Position numbers and translations under genes: made by a program. A stretch of DNA of 10,862 nt. Origin: Gammaproteobacteria bacterium (GTDB lineage: Bacteria > Pseudomonadota > Gammaproteobacteria > HK1). Below the pieces are notes generated by a model. That model saw only the letters and a list, made by a program, of their open reading frames with translations. It ran no database searches and was not told where the DNA came from. This document shows, one piece after another, positions 1 through 7,428 of this stretch. Each line of letters begins with the position of its first letter. The first letter of the stretch is position 1. The stretch is taken from assembly GCA_020444775.1 (NCBI GenBank), contig JAGRHX010000922.1, forward strand, positions 1 to 10,862, in the 5' to 3' direction.

Positions 1-179
1 TCGAGGTGGTGTTCGTCTATCCCGGTATCGGACAGATGCTGGTGGATAGCGTGACCAAGCGGGATTTCCCGGTAGTGCAGGCTTGCTGTCTGATCTTCGC
101 GGCGACCTTCATCCTGCTCAACCTGATGGCCGATGTCGGGGCGATCCTGACCAATCCGCGCCTGCGTCACCCGAAGTGA
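1..179 (+). CDS. ABC transporter permease, DppB/OppB type (3' end only)
   Basis: This is the C-terminal end of an inner-membrane permease of a peptide-type ABC importer; the first complete codon begins at base 3 and the gene ends at TGA 177-179. The visible 58 residues begin EVVFVYPGIGQMLVDSV, which matches the conserved region near the C-terminus of DppB/OppB permeases (a VF.YPG.G.ll..A pattern). They then run through a last hydrophobic segment (about residues 27-47 of the fragment) into a short basic tail, NPRLRHPK. In this family the last helix and tail have the same form. The next permease begins 10 nt downstream on the same strand, as in dppBC or oppBC operons. The start and the substrate-binding protein lie outside the window, so the substrate cannot be named; peptide is the usual family assignment. 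Confidence 0.9.
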   Translation, partial: EVVFVYPGIGQMLVDSVTKRDFPVVQACCLIFAATFILLNLMADVGAILTNPRLRHPK

Positions 180-189
180 GGGCCCGGCC

Positions 190-1251
190 ATGAACTACTT
201 CGTCATCGGCTACTATGCGCTGCTCATCGGTGGCTCATGCGTCACGGCCTATCTGCGACAGCGTCAGGCGTTCCTGGTGTTGTTCTCGCTGACACTCATC
301 TCCTTCTTCATGGGGATCATCGGTGGCGAGTCAGCACTTTGGAGCATCACGGTGATTGCCGGGCTGATCGCGTTGGCTGCCGGCTTGTCCTACGCCTTCC
401 GCGAGTTCCTGGTCATCGTCTTGCCCGAGGGGGGCGCCAAGGCGATGCGGACCGCGCCGTTGACCGCCAGCTTCGGCCTGTTCGTCATCTGCACCTACGC
501 CATTGCCGGGATCTTCGCGCCAGTGATCGCACCGTACGGTGAGGCAGAGGTGATCGCGGAATCGTTCGCCGCGCCGGATGCGAACATGTTGCTCGGTGGC
601 GATCAGCTCGGTCGGGACATGTTCAGCCGAATCGTCTACGGAGCCAGGAACACCGTTGGCATTGCCTTGCTGGCGACCACCCTGGCGTTCTTGCTAGGTA
701 CCCTGGCTGGACTGGTCGCCGCGGTGCGCGGTGGTTGGCTCGACCAGCTCATGGGGCGAGTGGTCGACGTCATCATGTCCATCCCCTCGCTGATCTTCTC
801 GTTGCTGATGCTGAGCATCTTCGGCACCAATGTCACCACGCTGATCCTGGTCATAGCCGTGATCTACGCGCCCAGGGTGTTCCGCCTCACCCGAGCCGTG
901 GCCGGCAACATCGTGGTGATGGATTACATCGAGGCCGCCCGTCTGCGTGGTGAGGGTACCTGGTATCTGATCCGCAAGGAGATCCTGCCGAACTCGGCGG
1001 CGCCGTTGGTTGCGGAGTTCGGTCTGGAGTTCTGTTTCGTGTTCCTTCTGGTAGCGGGGTTGTCCTTTCTTGGTCTTGGCATCCAACCGCCGACCGCCGA
1101 TTGGGGCTCGATGGTGCGTGAGAACGCCACCTTGATTTCGTTTGGTGAGATCACCCCGCTGATACCTGCGGCAGCCATCGCGCTGTTGACCGTCGCGGTC
1201 AACTTCGTGGTGGATTGGATGTTGTACCGTTCGTCCGGTTTGAAGGAGTGA
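190..1251 (+). CDS. ABC transporter permease, DppC/OppC type, with extended N-terminus
   Basis: Second inner-membrane permease of the peptide-type importer, pairing with the DppB-like protein to form the transmembrane channel. The protein has 353 residues. Residues 133-156 (GGDQLGRDMFSRIVYGAR core) are the hallmark of OppC/DppC proteins. The EAA loop that contacts the ATPase is at 248-268 (EAARLRGEG, then KEILPN). Canonical helices are predicted near 91-113, 156-178, 190-212, 216-234, 280-298 and 327-345. The family is usually about 280-310 residues. Here roughly 75 extra N-terminal residues add about three hydrophobic segments (near 5-21, 26-45 and 52-70) before the usual first helix. The ATG at 190 follows the upstream stop by 10 nt; the ribosome site is weak (GAGGG just upstream). 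The ATPase gene starts 5 nt after the stop. The call is firm; the role of the extension and the substrate are unknown. Confidence 0.93.
   Translation: MNYFVIGYYALLIGGSCVTAYLRQRQAFLVLFSLTLISFFMGIIGGESALWSITVIAGLIALAAGLSYAFREFLVIVLPEGGAKAMRTAPLTASFGLFVICTYAIAGIFAPVIAPYGEAEVIAESFAAPDANMLLGGDQLGRDMFSRIVYGARNTVGIALLATTLAFLLGTLAGLVAAVRGGWLDQLMGRVVDVIMSIPSLIFSLLMLSIFGTNVTTLILVIAVIYAPRVFRLTRAVAGNIVVMDYIEAARLRGEGTWYLIRKEILPNSAAPLVAEFGLEFCFVFLLVAGLSFLGLGIQPPTADWGSMVRENATLISFGEITPLIPAAAIALLTVAVNFVVDWMLYRSSGLKE
1243..1248 (+). promoter_or_regulatory. Shine-Dalgarno site that fixes the ATPase start
   Basis: AAGGAG lies 8 nt before ATG 1257. An in-frame ATG at 1215 would overlap the permease gene by 37 nt and has no comparable site, so 1257 is preferred. 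Confidence 0.75.
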
Positions 1252-1256
1252 GCTCG

Positions 1257-2912
1257 ATGGTAGACCGTTCCAAGAAGAATGTGCTGCTGGAAATCAAGGA
1301 CCTGCGCATCGAGGGGTACTCTGACGAGACCTGGATGGAGATCGTTCACGGTGTCAGCCTGACCTTGCACCGCGGCGAGGTGATGGGACTTATCGGGGAG
1401 TCCGGCGCCGGCAAATCGACAATCGGACTGGCTGCGATGGGCTTCACGCGCGACGGCTGTCGAATCTCCGGCGGCTCGATCGAGTTCGACGGCATGGAGC
1501 TGACGACAACTCCGGAGTCGGATCTGCGTGCGTTGCGCGGCTCAAGGATTGCCTATGTCGCGCAGTCTGCGGCAGCTTCGTTCAATCCGGCGCATCGGAT
1601 CATCGATCAGCATACCGAAGCGCCGGTTCACTATCGCATCCGCAAGCGCCTGGAGAGCCAGGAGGATGCGATGGAGCTGTACGAGCGGCTGCGCCTGCCC
1701 AACCCACGCGAGATCGGCTTTCGCTACCCACATCAGGTCTCGGGTGGTCAGCTACAGCGCGCGATGACCGCGATGGCCATGGCCTGCAGGCCGGACCTGA
1801 TCATCTTCGACGAGCCGACCACGGCCCTGGATGTCACCACCCAGATTGAGGTCCTGGCGGCGATTCGCGATATCGTCGATCAGTTCAACACGGCCGCCAT
1901 CTATATCACCCACGATCTTGCGGTGGTGGCCCAGATGGCCGATGTCATCAAGGTCCTGCTCAAGGGTGACGAGGTCGAGGAGGCGCCCACCGAGCGCATG
2001 TTGAGTGACCCGCAGGACGACTACACCAAATCGCTATGGGCGGTGCGTAGCTACAAGCGCAAGCAGTTGCCGCCACCGCCGGCCGGTAGTGTGCCGGTCA
2101 TCGCGGTGCAGTCGGTGGACGCGGCCTATGGCGACACGAAGGTGTTGGACGATGTCTCCTTCGAGATCCATGCCGGGCGAACCGTGGCTGTGGTAGGCGA
2201 GTCCGGGTCCGGGAAGTCGACTACCGCACGCTGTATCACCGGGCTGCTGCCGCCAGTCAGTGGCCAGATCCTGTTCAAGGGCGAGGTGCTGCCGGCGAGT
2301 TACAAGCAGCGCAGCAAGGATCAGCTGCGTCAGGTGCAGATGATCTATCAGATGGCTGACACCGCCCTGAATCCCAAGCTGCGGATCAGCGAGATTGTCG
2401 GTCGGCCGGCCCAATTCTATCGTGGACTCAAAGGGCCGAAACTGAAGAGTCGCGTCGATGAACTGCTCGACCTGATAGAGCTCGAGCCATCCCAGTACTA
2501 CAACCGTCTGCCCTCGGAGCTTTCCGGGGGGCAAAAGCAGCGAGTGGGTATTGCCAGAGCGCTGGCCGCGGAACCGGCCTTCATCATCTGTGACGAGGTG
2601 ACGAGCGCGCTGGACCAGCTGGTGGCAGAAGGCATACTGCGCCTGCTCGACAACCTGCAGCGTGAGCTCGATCTGGCCTATATGTTCATCACCCACGATC
2701 TGGCCACGGTTCGTTCGATCGCCGACGAGGTCGTAGTCATGAAGGAGGGACGTATTGTCGAGCAAGGACCGAAGGATGAGATGTTCAAGCCACCCCACCA
2801 CCCTTATACCGACCTGTTGCTGTCATCGGTGCCTGAGATGGACCCGGATTGGCTGACGACCCTGCTCGAAGAGCGTGGTGTGGACAACATCGGGGAGGCC
2901 GCACGAACCTGA
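1257..2912 (+). CDS. Dual-domain ABC transporter ATPase (DppD-DppF fusion type)
   Basis: Cytoplasmic energising subunit of the importer, 551 residues, carrying both nucleotide-binding domains in one chain. Domain 1: Walker A GESGAGKST at 47-55, Q-loop Q103, signature SGGQ at 162-165, Walker B ending D185-E186, and switch histidine H219. Domain 2: Walker A GESGSGKST at 314-322, Q-loop Q365, signature LSGGQ at 422-426, Walker B ending D446-E447 (context DEVTSALD), and switch histidine H480. All catalytic motifs are intact in both halves, so both sites should hydrolyse ATP. Each half is followed by the short C-terminal segment typical of Opp/Dpp ATPases (HHPYTDLLLSSVP near residue 520 in the second half). 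Single-chain double ATPases of this kind are well known (for example YejF and GsiA). A homodimer is not needed. It is the last gene of the operon and converges with the chemoreceptor gene, with 40 nt between the stops. Confidence 0.94.
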   Translation: MVDRSKKNVLLEIKDLRIEGYSDETWMEIVHGVSLTLHRGEVMGLIGESGAGKSTIGLAAMGFTRDGCRISGGSIEFDGMELTTTPESDLRALRGSRIAYVAQSAAASFNPAHRIIDQHTEAPVHYRIRKRLESQEDAMELYERLRLPNPREIGFRYPHQVSGGQLQRAMTAMAMACRPDLIIFDEPTTALDVTTQIEVLAAIRDIVDQFNTAAIYITHDLAVVAQMADVIKVLLKGDEVEEAPTERMLSDPQDDYTKSLWAVRSYKRKQLPPPPAGSVPVIAVQSVDAAYGDTKVLDDVSFEIHAGRTVAVVGESGSGKSTTARCITGLLPPVSGQILFKGEVLPASYKQRSKDQLRQVQMIYQMADTALNPKLRISEIVGRPAQFYRGLKGPKLKSRVDELLDLIELEPSQYYNRLPSELSGGQKQRVGIARALAAEPAFIICDEVTSALDQLVAEGILRLLDNLQRELDLAYMFITHDLATVRSIADEVVVMKEGRIVEQGPKDEMFKPPHHPYTDLLLSSVPEMDPDWLTTLLEERGVDNIGEAART

Positions 2913-2952
2913 TCGGATCGCCGGTAGTCAGACCAGGGTGGCCTGCGAGGTC

Positions 2953-4698
2953 TCAGATGACGAAGTGCTGGACCAGCGCTTTGAGTGAGCGCGCTTCCTC
3001 CGCCACCTTCTGATTGTTGGTGGCGGTGAGCTGGGCGCCCCGGGTGTTCTCCTGCGTGAACTGCACGAGCTCTGCCAGGCCAGAGTCGATGTACTCCGCA
3101 CTCTCGGACTGCTCGGAAGAACGTTGGGCGATGGCATCGACGAGCGTGTTGACTTGACTTGTGCCCTGGTTGATCTCAACCAGGCTGGTCGCGGTCTGCT
3201 CAGCGAGGCTACAGCCCTGTTCGACGCGCTTGATGGCATCGTCGATGAGTCGCTGTGTTTCCTGCATGGCGTCGGCGCTCTGTCTGGCCAGGGTACGTAC
3301 CTGACCGGCGACCACGGCGAAACCCGTTCCATACTCGCCGGCATGCGCGGCTTCGATTGCCGCATTCAGGGCCAGCAGATTCGTCTGTATCGCAATCTCC
3401 TCAATCGTGTCGATGATGAAGCTCATGCGTCCGGTCGAATCACGGATCGCATTCATGGCTTCGACGAGCGCCGCCATGGAGCGGTTGCCCTGGGCGGCGA
3501 GATCGCGTGCTGTTGAAGCGATCTCGCTGGCTTGTTGCGCTTCGATCTTGCTGTGCTGAGATTGACTGGCGAGCGCCTTCATAGAGCGCGCGGTGCTGGA
3601 CAGGCTGACCGACTGTTCCTCCGAGCGCCGACTGATGGCAGCCGTGTGTTGCGATGAGAGCTCGGCATCTTCGGCCAGCTTCCTGGCCGTCTGGTCGACA
3701 TTGCCGACGACGGTGCGAAGACTCTGCACCATCTCCTGTAGTGACTGCCCCACCCGATCTCGAGCCGAGAGCAGGTGGACCTCCTGTGCCAGATCGCCCT
3801 CGGCGATCCTGGACAGTGAGCCTGAACGGGTTTGGAGGGCATGCACGAGCGTCTGCATGGCCTGACTCAACCGACCGATCTCGTCTCGACCCCGCGACTC
3901 GAAGGCCACGTCGAGCTCGCCGGTCGCCAGTCGCTCGACCTTGCGCATCATCGAATCGAGCGAGCGACCGGTAAATCGCGCGATCAACGTGGTCAGAGCC
4001 AGAACGACGAGTATTGCGACGATGGCCGCGATGCAGAACTTCTGCAGACTGGTGCTTGTGTGCTCAGCCAGGTTACCGAACGAATCACGTGCGCTCCTTT
4101 GAGCGGCGGCGCCGAACTCTTCGAACAGCGTCTCGATCTGCTGATAGGCAGTGGAGGCCTCGACCATCGACTGATTTGCACGCGCGAGGTCGACGGTGGC
4201 CATCTCGATGGCCTGGCGCATGACGTCGTGATAGTCCTCGACCGATGCAACGAGCCTCTGGTGGAGTGAATGCTCTGTCTCGGTGAGCGACAGCCGGTCA
4301 TTCAACGAGCGAAGTCGGTCAAGGGTCGCCGCCAGCGTATCGATCAGGACGACGCCCTTGTCGTAGAGCTCGCCTTCGTCAGCGCCGGCACCGGCGCTGG
4401 TCAACAGCGCGAACAGCGCGAGGTGCTCCTCGGTCAGCCGGCTGTGCTCGCGAGCGAGTATCTGCAATTGCAGGAGCGCCTTTGATTCCACCGCCTCGAG
4501 CTGTTGGCGCTGTTGATCCAGCACACCTACGAAAAGCCAGGTGAGATAGACGATCCCAAGCAGGGCAACCGCGGGGACCAGTAGGAAGCGATGCGTGAGC
4601 CGTGGGCTCCAGGAGGGCCCTGCGGGCGCCCGGCGTCCAGGCCCGCTGGCATTGATGCCAGCGGGCCTGTCTACGGTTGTCTGGGCTTGCTGCAGCAC
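2953..4698 (-). CDS. Methyl-accepting chemotaxis protein
   Basis: Transmembrane chemoreceptor of 581 residues that would signal through CheW/CheA. A short cytoplasmic tail rich in Pro, Gly and Ala (1-35) precedes helix 1 (about 36-60). A periplasmic region of about 160 residues follows (61-219); it is predicted mostly helical and I recognise no ligand-binding motif in it. Helix 2 is at about 221-241, HAMP at 242-290 ([12 protein letters not shown], then [10 protein letters not shown]), and a second HAMP-like element at about 291-340 ([11 protein letters not shown]). The signalling coiled coil follows, with the strongly conserved hairpin tip at about 430-465 ([21 protein letters not shown]). 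The C-terminus (HFVI) lacks an NWETF-type CheR/CheB tether. The start is GTG 4698. An in-frame TAG at 4705-4707 excludes anything longer, and no other start codon occurs before helix 1. The ribosome site is weak. The stop faces the transporter operon. A perfect inverted repeat lies in codons 11-20. Confidence 0.95.
   Translation of the reverse strand: MLQQAQTTVDRPAGINASGPGRRAPAGPSWSPRLTHRFLLVPAVALLGIVYLTWLFVGVLDQQRQQLEAVESKALLQLQILAREHSRLTEEHLALFALLTSAGAGADEGELYDKGVVLIDTLAATLDRLRSLNDRLSLTETEHSLHQRLVASVEDYHDVMRQAIEMATVDLARANQSMVEASTAYQQIETLFEEFGAAAQRSARDSFGNLAEHTSTSLQKFCIAAIVAILVVLALTTLIARFTGRSLDSMMRKVERLATGELDVAFESRGRDEIGRLSQAMQTLVHALQTRSGSLSRIAEGDLAQEVHLLSARDRVGQSLQEMVQSLRTVVGNVDQTARKLAEDAELSSQHTAAISRRSEEQSVSLSSTARSMKALASQSQHSKIEAQQASEIASTARDLAAQGNRSMAALVEAMNAIRDSTGRMSFIIDTIEEIAIQTNLLALNAAIEAAHAGEYGTGFAVVAGQVRTLARQSADAMQETQRLIDDAIKRVEQGCSLAEQTATSLVEINQGTSQVNTLVDAIAQRSSEQSESAEYIDSGLAELVQFTQENTRGAQLTATNNQKVAEEARSLKALVQHFVI
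4639..4668. repeat. Perfect 14-bp inverted repeat inside the chemoreceptor start region
   Basis: AGGCCCGCTGGCAT (4639-4652) and its exact complement ATGCCAGCGGGCCT (4655-4668) are separated by 2 nt. As RNA this gives about a 13-bp GC-rich stem with a 4-nt loop. In the chemoreceptor mRNA it lies 31-60 nt after the first base of the GTG codon and encodes residues 11-20. The palindrome CGGGCGCCCG (4623-4632) follows a few bases away. No T-run follows on either strand, so it is not a normal intrinsic terminator. It could be a REP-like element or a translation-modulating hairpin. Confidence 0.85.
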
Positions 4699-4724
4699 GG
4701 TGCGCTATCCGTTCCGGACCTGCG

Positions 4725-5384
4725 TCAGGGTAGCCAGTCCTCGGGTTGGATCACGCCGACGTAGGAGAAATCGCCCTCGCTGGTCGGCCTGAAGACGTGG
4801 GCAACGCCCTCGGGTTTGGGCCAGATGTCGGCGGCTTCGCGAAGATTCGCGGTATGCGAGATCAGTGCCGTATTCGTTCCAGGCTTTGGGGTGGTCGCCA
4901 GCATGCGTCTGAGCGCGTCGGTAATCTCGAGACGACGGTCCTTGTCCACGTGGATGGCGAAGTACAGCGCATCGGAACGTGTCGCCCGACCGAATATCGA
5001 GCGGGCGGACTCCATGGTCCGGCAGTAGGGACTTGCGAAGACATCACCGACCGGGATCTTTTCACGTCGGACCGCCTCACCTATGGCGGCGACCTGCGCG
5101 CGACCAGAATCTGACAGGTTGCGCTGTATGGTGCAATTCTCGATGTCAGCCTCGGCGACGTCCTTTTCGCCTTCGTTGCCGGTGATGCCGTGGCGGAAGA
5201 AGACCACGTAGCCGCCAGAGCGAAGTTCTTCAATCAGCGCTTTGCCTTGAAGCTTGGGGACCGTGTCGCCCTGGAGGGTTGCCGCAGCCCCCGCGGTCGC
5301 CGTGAGCAGCAACACGCACAGTGCAGAGAATCTGCGGATCCGGTTCATCGAACGCACCATGTCCGAGCGGCGGTTCTGGTTCAT
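4725..5384 (-). CDS. Exported histidine phosphatase family protein
   Basis: Phosphatase of the histidine phosphatase (phosphoglycerate-mutase-like) superfamily, 219 residues, predicted to be periplasmic. The N-terminus has basic residues and then a hydrophobic stretch (FSALCVLLLTATAGAAA, 19-35), which reads as a signal peptide with cleavage near 33-36. The catalytic core matches the family: R64-H65-G66 with the nucleophilic histidine, R122 in SPYCRT, and the second histidine H177 in LISHT. The length suits the small SixA/GpmB-like branch. The substrate cannot be inferred. ATG 5384 is chosen because GGAG lies 7 nt upstream; the in-frame ATGs at 5360 and 5348 lack such a site, and the frame stays open upstream to 5591. 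The chemoreceptor GTG follows 26 nt after the stop on the same strand, so the two are probably co-transcribed. Confidence 0.87.
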   Translation of the reverse strand: MNQNRRSDMVRSMNRIRRFSALCVLLLTATAGAAATLQGDTVPKLQGKALIEELRSGGYVVFFRHGITGNEGEKDVAEADIENCTIQRNLSDSGRAQVAAIGEAVRREKIPVGDVFASPYCRTMESARSIFGRATRSDALYFAIHVDKDRRLEITDALRRMLATTPKPGTNTALISHTANLREAADIWPKPEGVAHVFRPTSEGDFSYVGVIQPEDWLP

Positions 5385-5391
5385 GTCTTCG

Positions 5392-5395
5392 CTCC
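5392..5395 (-). promoter_or_regulatory. Shine-Dalgarno site for the histidine phosphatase
   Basis: GGAG on the minus strand, with 7 nt before ATG 5384. It decides between three closely spaced in-frame ATG codons (5384, 5360, 5348). Confidence 0.6.
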
Positions 5396-5431
5396 GAGGT
5401 GTCGTGACGCAGTCGTGGCTCCACCAATACT

Positions 5432-5449
5432 GTGGGCTTACCGGCCCAC
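5432..5449. repeat. Short perfect inverted repeat upstream of the phosphatase
   Basis: GTGGGC (5432-5437) and GCCCAC (5444-5449) form a 6-bp stem with a 6-nt loop, about 48 nt upstream of the phosphatase start. It lies in the roughly 250-nt gap between that gene and the end of the transposase gene. It could be an operator or chance; no T-run follows it. I see no convincing promoter boxes in this gap. Confidence 0.3.
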
Positions 5450-5630
5450 CGGGTCTATCGACGCAGCATCCGCGCACTTTAGAACGTCGGGCCAACCGTT
5501 CGCGGCACTGAGCGCTCACCCGCGGTGGCGAGCGATCCAAATGTCGATGGACGAACTCCTGGTCGAGGGCCGCGTCGTGCAGTCTGGCCATATCAAGCCT
5601 GACGGCCGCCAGATGTGATGCGGTGTTCGC

Positions 5631-6629
5631 TCAGTCGTCTTCGGTGCCGCTGTCTGGCGTCGGCAAGAGCCTGGACGCGATTGTTCGTGCAAAGCGGATT
5701 CCGCGAATCCATCGTCTTCCGCTCTGTCGTGCGTATGCTTCCAGGCTTTCCACGCTCCCCACCGCTCGAGAGAACTCTCGTTGTATACCCAAGACCTGCT
5801 GGCACCAGGCGTCCGGCGTCAGTGAGAGTCGTCGAATCGTGGCTGGCACCGCTCCGGGCACTGTTCCGGGCGGTCCGTGCTCGCTGTCGGTGGACGTGGT
5901 TCGACTCGTCCATCGCACCAGCTCGATGTAGTCTGCTTCGGAGATATCGATGATGGGGCAATCATCGCAACCAACGATCGGCACCAGCGTGGTGCGCGGA
6001 GGTGCTCTTGCCGCGCGTCGCCGCACGGAAGTGCTGGGTGCTCTTACAGGATCCGCACAGGTACCTGCACGGTAGGGATTGAGATCGATGTATACCATCT
6101 GCGAGAGCACCGCGGCTTCGTCGAGCGCGTTCTGAACATGAAAGCGTGCCGCCCAGAAGTGTCCGGTGCATCCGTCTTCTCGGTTCGCGCGGCGTGCGAT
6201 GGGCTCCTTGAGATAGCGCATGTACCAACTCAGGGATCCCAGACGTCGGCGAAGTTCGGCGAGCCGTTCGGAGTCGCGCATGAGCAACGCTACATGGCGC
6301 TCGAACTGGTCGTGTGGGAGGTGGGCTGTCCGTCCAAGCTTCAGCCACCGCCGGGCAACGGTTTCGTCGCTCCAGCGTCGTGGCGCAGTCGGGTTGGTTC
6401 GCACAGAAAGGTGGATGTGATTGCTCATGACGACATATGCCAGAACATCAACGGAGAATATCTGTCCGAGCTCCAGCAGGCGCGCCTCGATCCATAGCTT
6501 TCTGTGCCCGTAGTTTCGGCCCGTGACCTTATCGAACCCACACAGATAGGCGCGACGTACACATTGTGTATAGACATGGAGATGCTGTGGCGTGTCCTCG
6601 GACAGCTGTGTATGTCGCGGTGGTCTCAT
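5631..6629 (-). CDS. REP-associated tyrosine transposase (RAYT/IS200-like Y1 family)
   Basis: Single-strand DNA transposase-like protein of the Y1 HUH superfamily, 332 residues from ATG 6629. A TTG two codons upstream (6635) would also keep the frame. The fold markers are a conserved N-terminal strand region (HLHVYTQCVRRAYL), the metal-binding H71-I-H73 motif in VVMSNHIHLSVR, the segment LSWYMRYLKEPIARRANR (133-150), GHFWAARF (157-164), and MVYIDLNPYRAG (178-189). Y180 in that last motif aligns by eye with the catalytic tyrosine of the E. coli RAYT as I remember its sequence. The C-terminal 140 residues are variable and include a PGTVPGAVP stretch made by 12-nt repeats. No flanking terminal hairpins or target duplication were identified, so it looks like a domesticated, chromosomal RAYT rather than a complete insertion sequence. 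Key motifs are intact and there is no frameshift. Confidence 0.88.
   Translation of the reverse strand: MRPPRHTQLSEDTPQHLHVYTQCVRRAYLCGFDKVTGRNYGHRKLWIEARLLELGQIFSVDVLAYVVMSNHIHLSVRTNPTAPRRWSDETVARRWLKLGRTAHLPHDQFERHVALLMRDSERLAELRRRLGSLSWYMRYLKEPIARRANREDGCTGHFWAARFHVQNALDEAAVLSQMVYIDLNPYRAGTCADPVRAPSTSVRRRAARAPPRTTLVPIVGCDDCPIIDISEADYIELVRWTSRTTSTDSEHGPPGTVPGAVPATIRRLSLTPDAWCQQVLGIQREFSRAVGSVESLEAYARQSGRRWIRGIRFARTIASRLLPTPDSGTEDD
5845..5868. repeat. Two 12-nt direct repeats inside the transposase gene
   Basis: GGCACCGCTCCG (5845-5856) and GGCACTGTTCCG (5857-5868) match at 10 of 12 positions, with a degenerate third unit after them. On the coding strand they give Pro-Gly-Thr-Val, Pro-Gly-Ala-Val, Pro. 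The 12-nt period keeps the frame open, so the array could expand or shrink without breaking the gene. Confidence 0.6.
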
Positions 6630-7008
6630 GTGCAAAAGCGTGTTTCCCAGCCGCGCTCAGGGCAAGAGCCCAGCAGACAACGACTGTAGGGCCGGGCCGC
6701 GGCACCCGTAGGAGGGGACCGAGAGGAGTGCAATTGGTAGGATTGAGACAATCAGTGTCGGTTGCCCATGCGAAACAGTCCGTCGGTTCGCTTGTGACCG
6801 AAGATGTGAAGGGCCGGGTGATCAGGGCCAGGTGATCGGGGCCAGGGCCAGGTGATCGGGCCAGGTGATCGGGGCCGGGCCATGGCCGAAGCGAGGTGGT
6901 TGACCGTGGCCAACCAACAGGTGGCTGGCACCAGATGAACGGTACGTTGACCGTCGCGGCCCGAGCGCGACAGACCGACGCCACGGTCAGTGGCGGAAAT
7001 GGTCAGCA
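6630..7008. other. Non-coding stretch upstream of the transposase
   Basis: About 380 nt between the divergently oriented transposase and the small phage-like gene. Open frames crossing it on the minus strand are rich in Pro, Arg and His, have no family motif, and one runs into the transposase gene in a different frame, so none is called. The stretch holds the tandem repeat at 6811-6885 and must contain the promoters of both flanking genes, but I see no convincing -35/-10 pair. Confidence 0.6.
6811..6885. repeat. Imperfect tandem repeat, 13-14 bp unit
   Basis: The unit is GGGCCAGGTGATCG. Copies lie at 6811-6824 (one G for A, and A at the last base), 6825-6838, 6845-6858 and 6859-6871 (one G shorter). 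A partial unit GGGCCA lies at 6839-6844 and a diverged end GGGCCGGGCCATGG at 6872-6885. The last copy contains the palindrome GGCCATGGCC (6878-6887). It lies about 180 nt upstream of the transposase start and about 125 nt before the small gene at 7009. It may be a minisatellite, a protein-binding array, or a repeat mobilised by the neighbouring RAYT. Confidence 0.85.
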
Positions 7009-7428
7009 ATGCATCGAGATCCGAAGGTAATGACGACATTTCGAACATCGACATCATCGACGTCAGATGAACGTCTCGAAGGGTGCCAGGCACTCAGGGA
7101 CGCGGCGGCACGAGAAATCCTGGGCTGGCAGTTGAATGTTGTTCCATGGGCGTCCGGGGCGGATGTTCAGGTCTGGCATGATTCGAGCGGAACGCCGATG
7201 ATGCCTTACCAGGCCTGGTTGCCAGACATGGACGATCGACAGTCAATGCGGCTGGTCCAAGCCTTAACCGCGCTGGGCTATGCGTTCGACCTCGAGGTCA
7301 CGCAGCGAGTTAGTAGGGTACGGCTGAGCCGCGAAGGCACGGCTGTTAGTGAAAGTGCCGATCAGAGCTGGAGACATGCGCTGATCCGTGCCTGCGCGAA
7401 GATCGGGGCCACCCACCGCGCGAGATGA
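7009..7428 (+). CDS. Hypothetical protein, possibly phage ABA-sandwich-like
   Basis: Small soluble protein of 139 residues with no signal peptide or membrane segment. Residues 1-20 are rich in Ser and Thr and look disordered. The body reads DAAAREILGW (31-40), then a variable loop with several Trp residues, a helix with SMRLVQALTALGYAFDLEV (79-97), and a C-terminal WRHALIRACAKIG (121-133). This order (A.EI/VMGW, a central helix ending in a G.. F strand, a final A.. RA helix) resembles phage proteins of the ABA-sandwich family (DUF2591-like). The similarity is judged by eye and is weak; the function is unknown. The start could be ATG 7009, or ATG 7030, which has GAAGG only 2 nt before it. The stop overlaps the start of the next small ORF by ATGA, which supports real translation. 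Proximity to the RAYT and to repeats suggests an acquired island. Confidence 0.6.
   Translation: MHRDPKVMTTFRTSTSSTSDERLEGCQALRDAAAREILGWQLNVVPWASGADVQVWHDSSGTPMMPYQAWLPDMDDRQSMRLVQALTALGYAFDLEVTQRVSRVRLSREGTAVSESADQSWRHALIRACAKIGATHRAR

Noticed and set aside
1215..1256. Longer ATPase start at ATG 1215
   Set aside because: It would overlap the permease gene by 37 nt and has no ribosome site, while ATG 1257 has AAGGAG at 8 nt.
2929..2953. Possible bidirectional terminator between the ATPase and chemoreceptor genes
   Set aside because: Only a 5-bp stem (AGACC and GGTCT) with a large loop and no T-run on either side.
5385..5591. N-terminal extension of the histidine phosphatase to 5591
   Set aside because: The frame is open, but the extension would put about 70 residues before a clear signal peptide, and GGAG upstream of 5384 gives a better start.
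5877..6497. 206-codon open frame on the + strand
   Set aside because: It lies antisense within the transposase gene, has no recognisable motif, and is explained by GC-rich codon bias.
6529..6984. Minus-strand open frame covering the tandem repeat
   Set aside because: Low-complexity Pro/His/Arg composition produced by the repeats, overlapping the transposase start in another frame, with no ribosome site.
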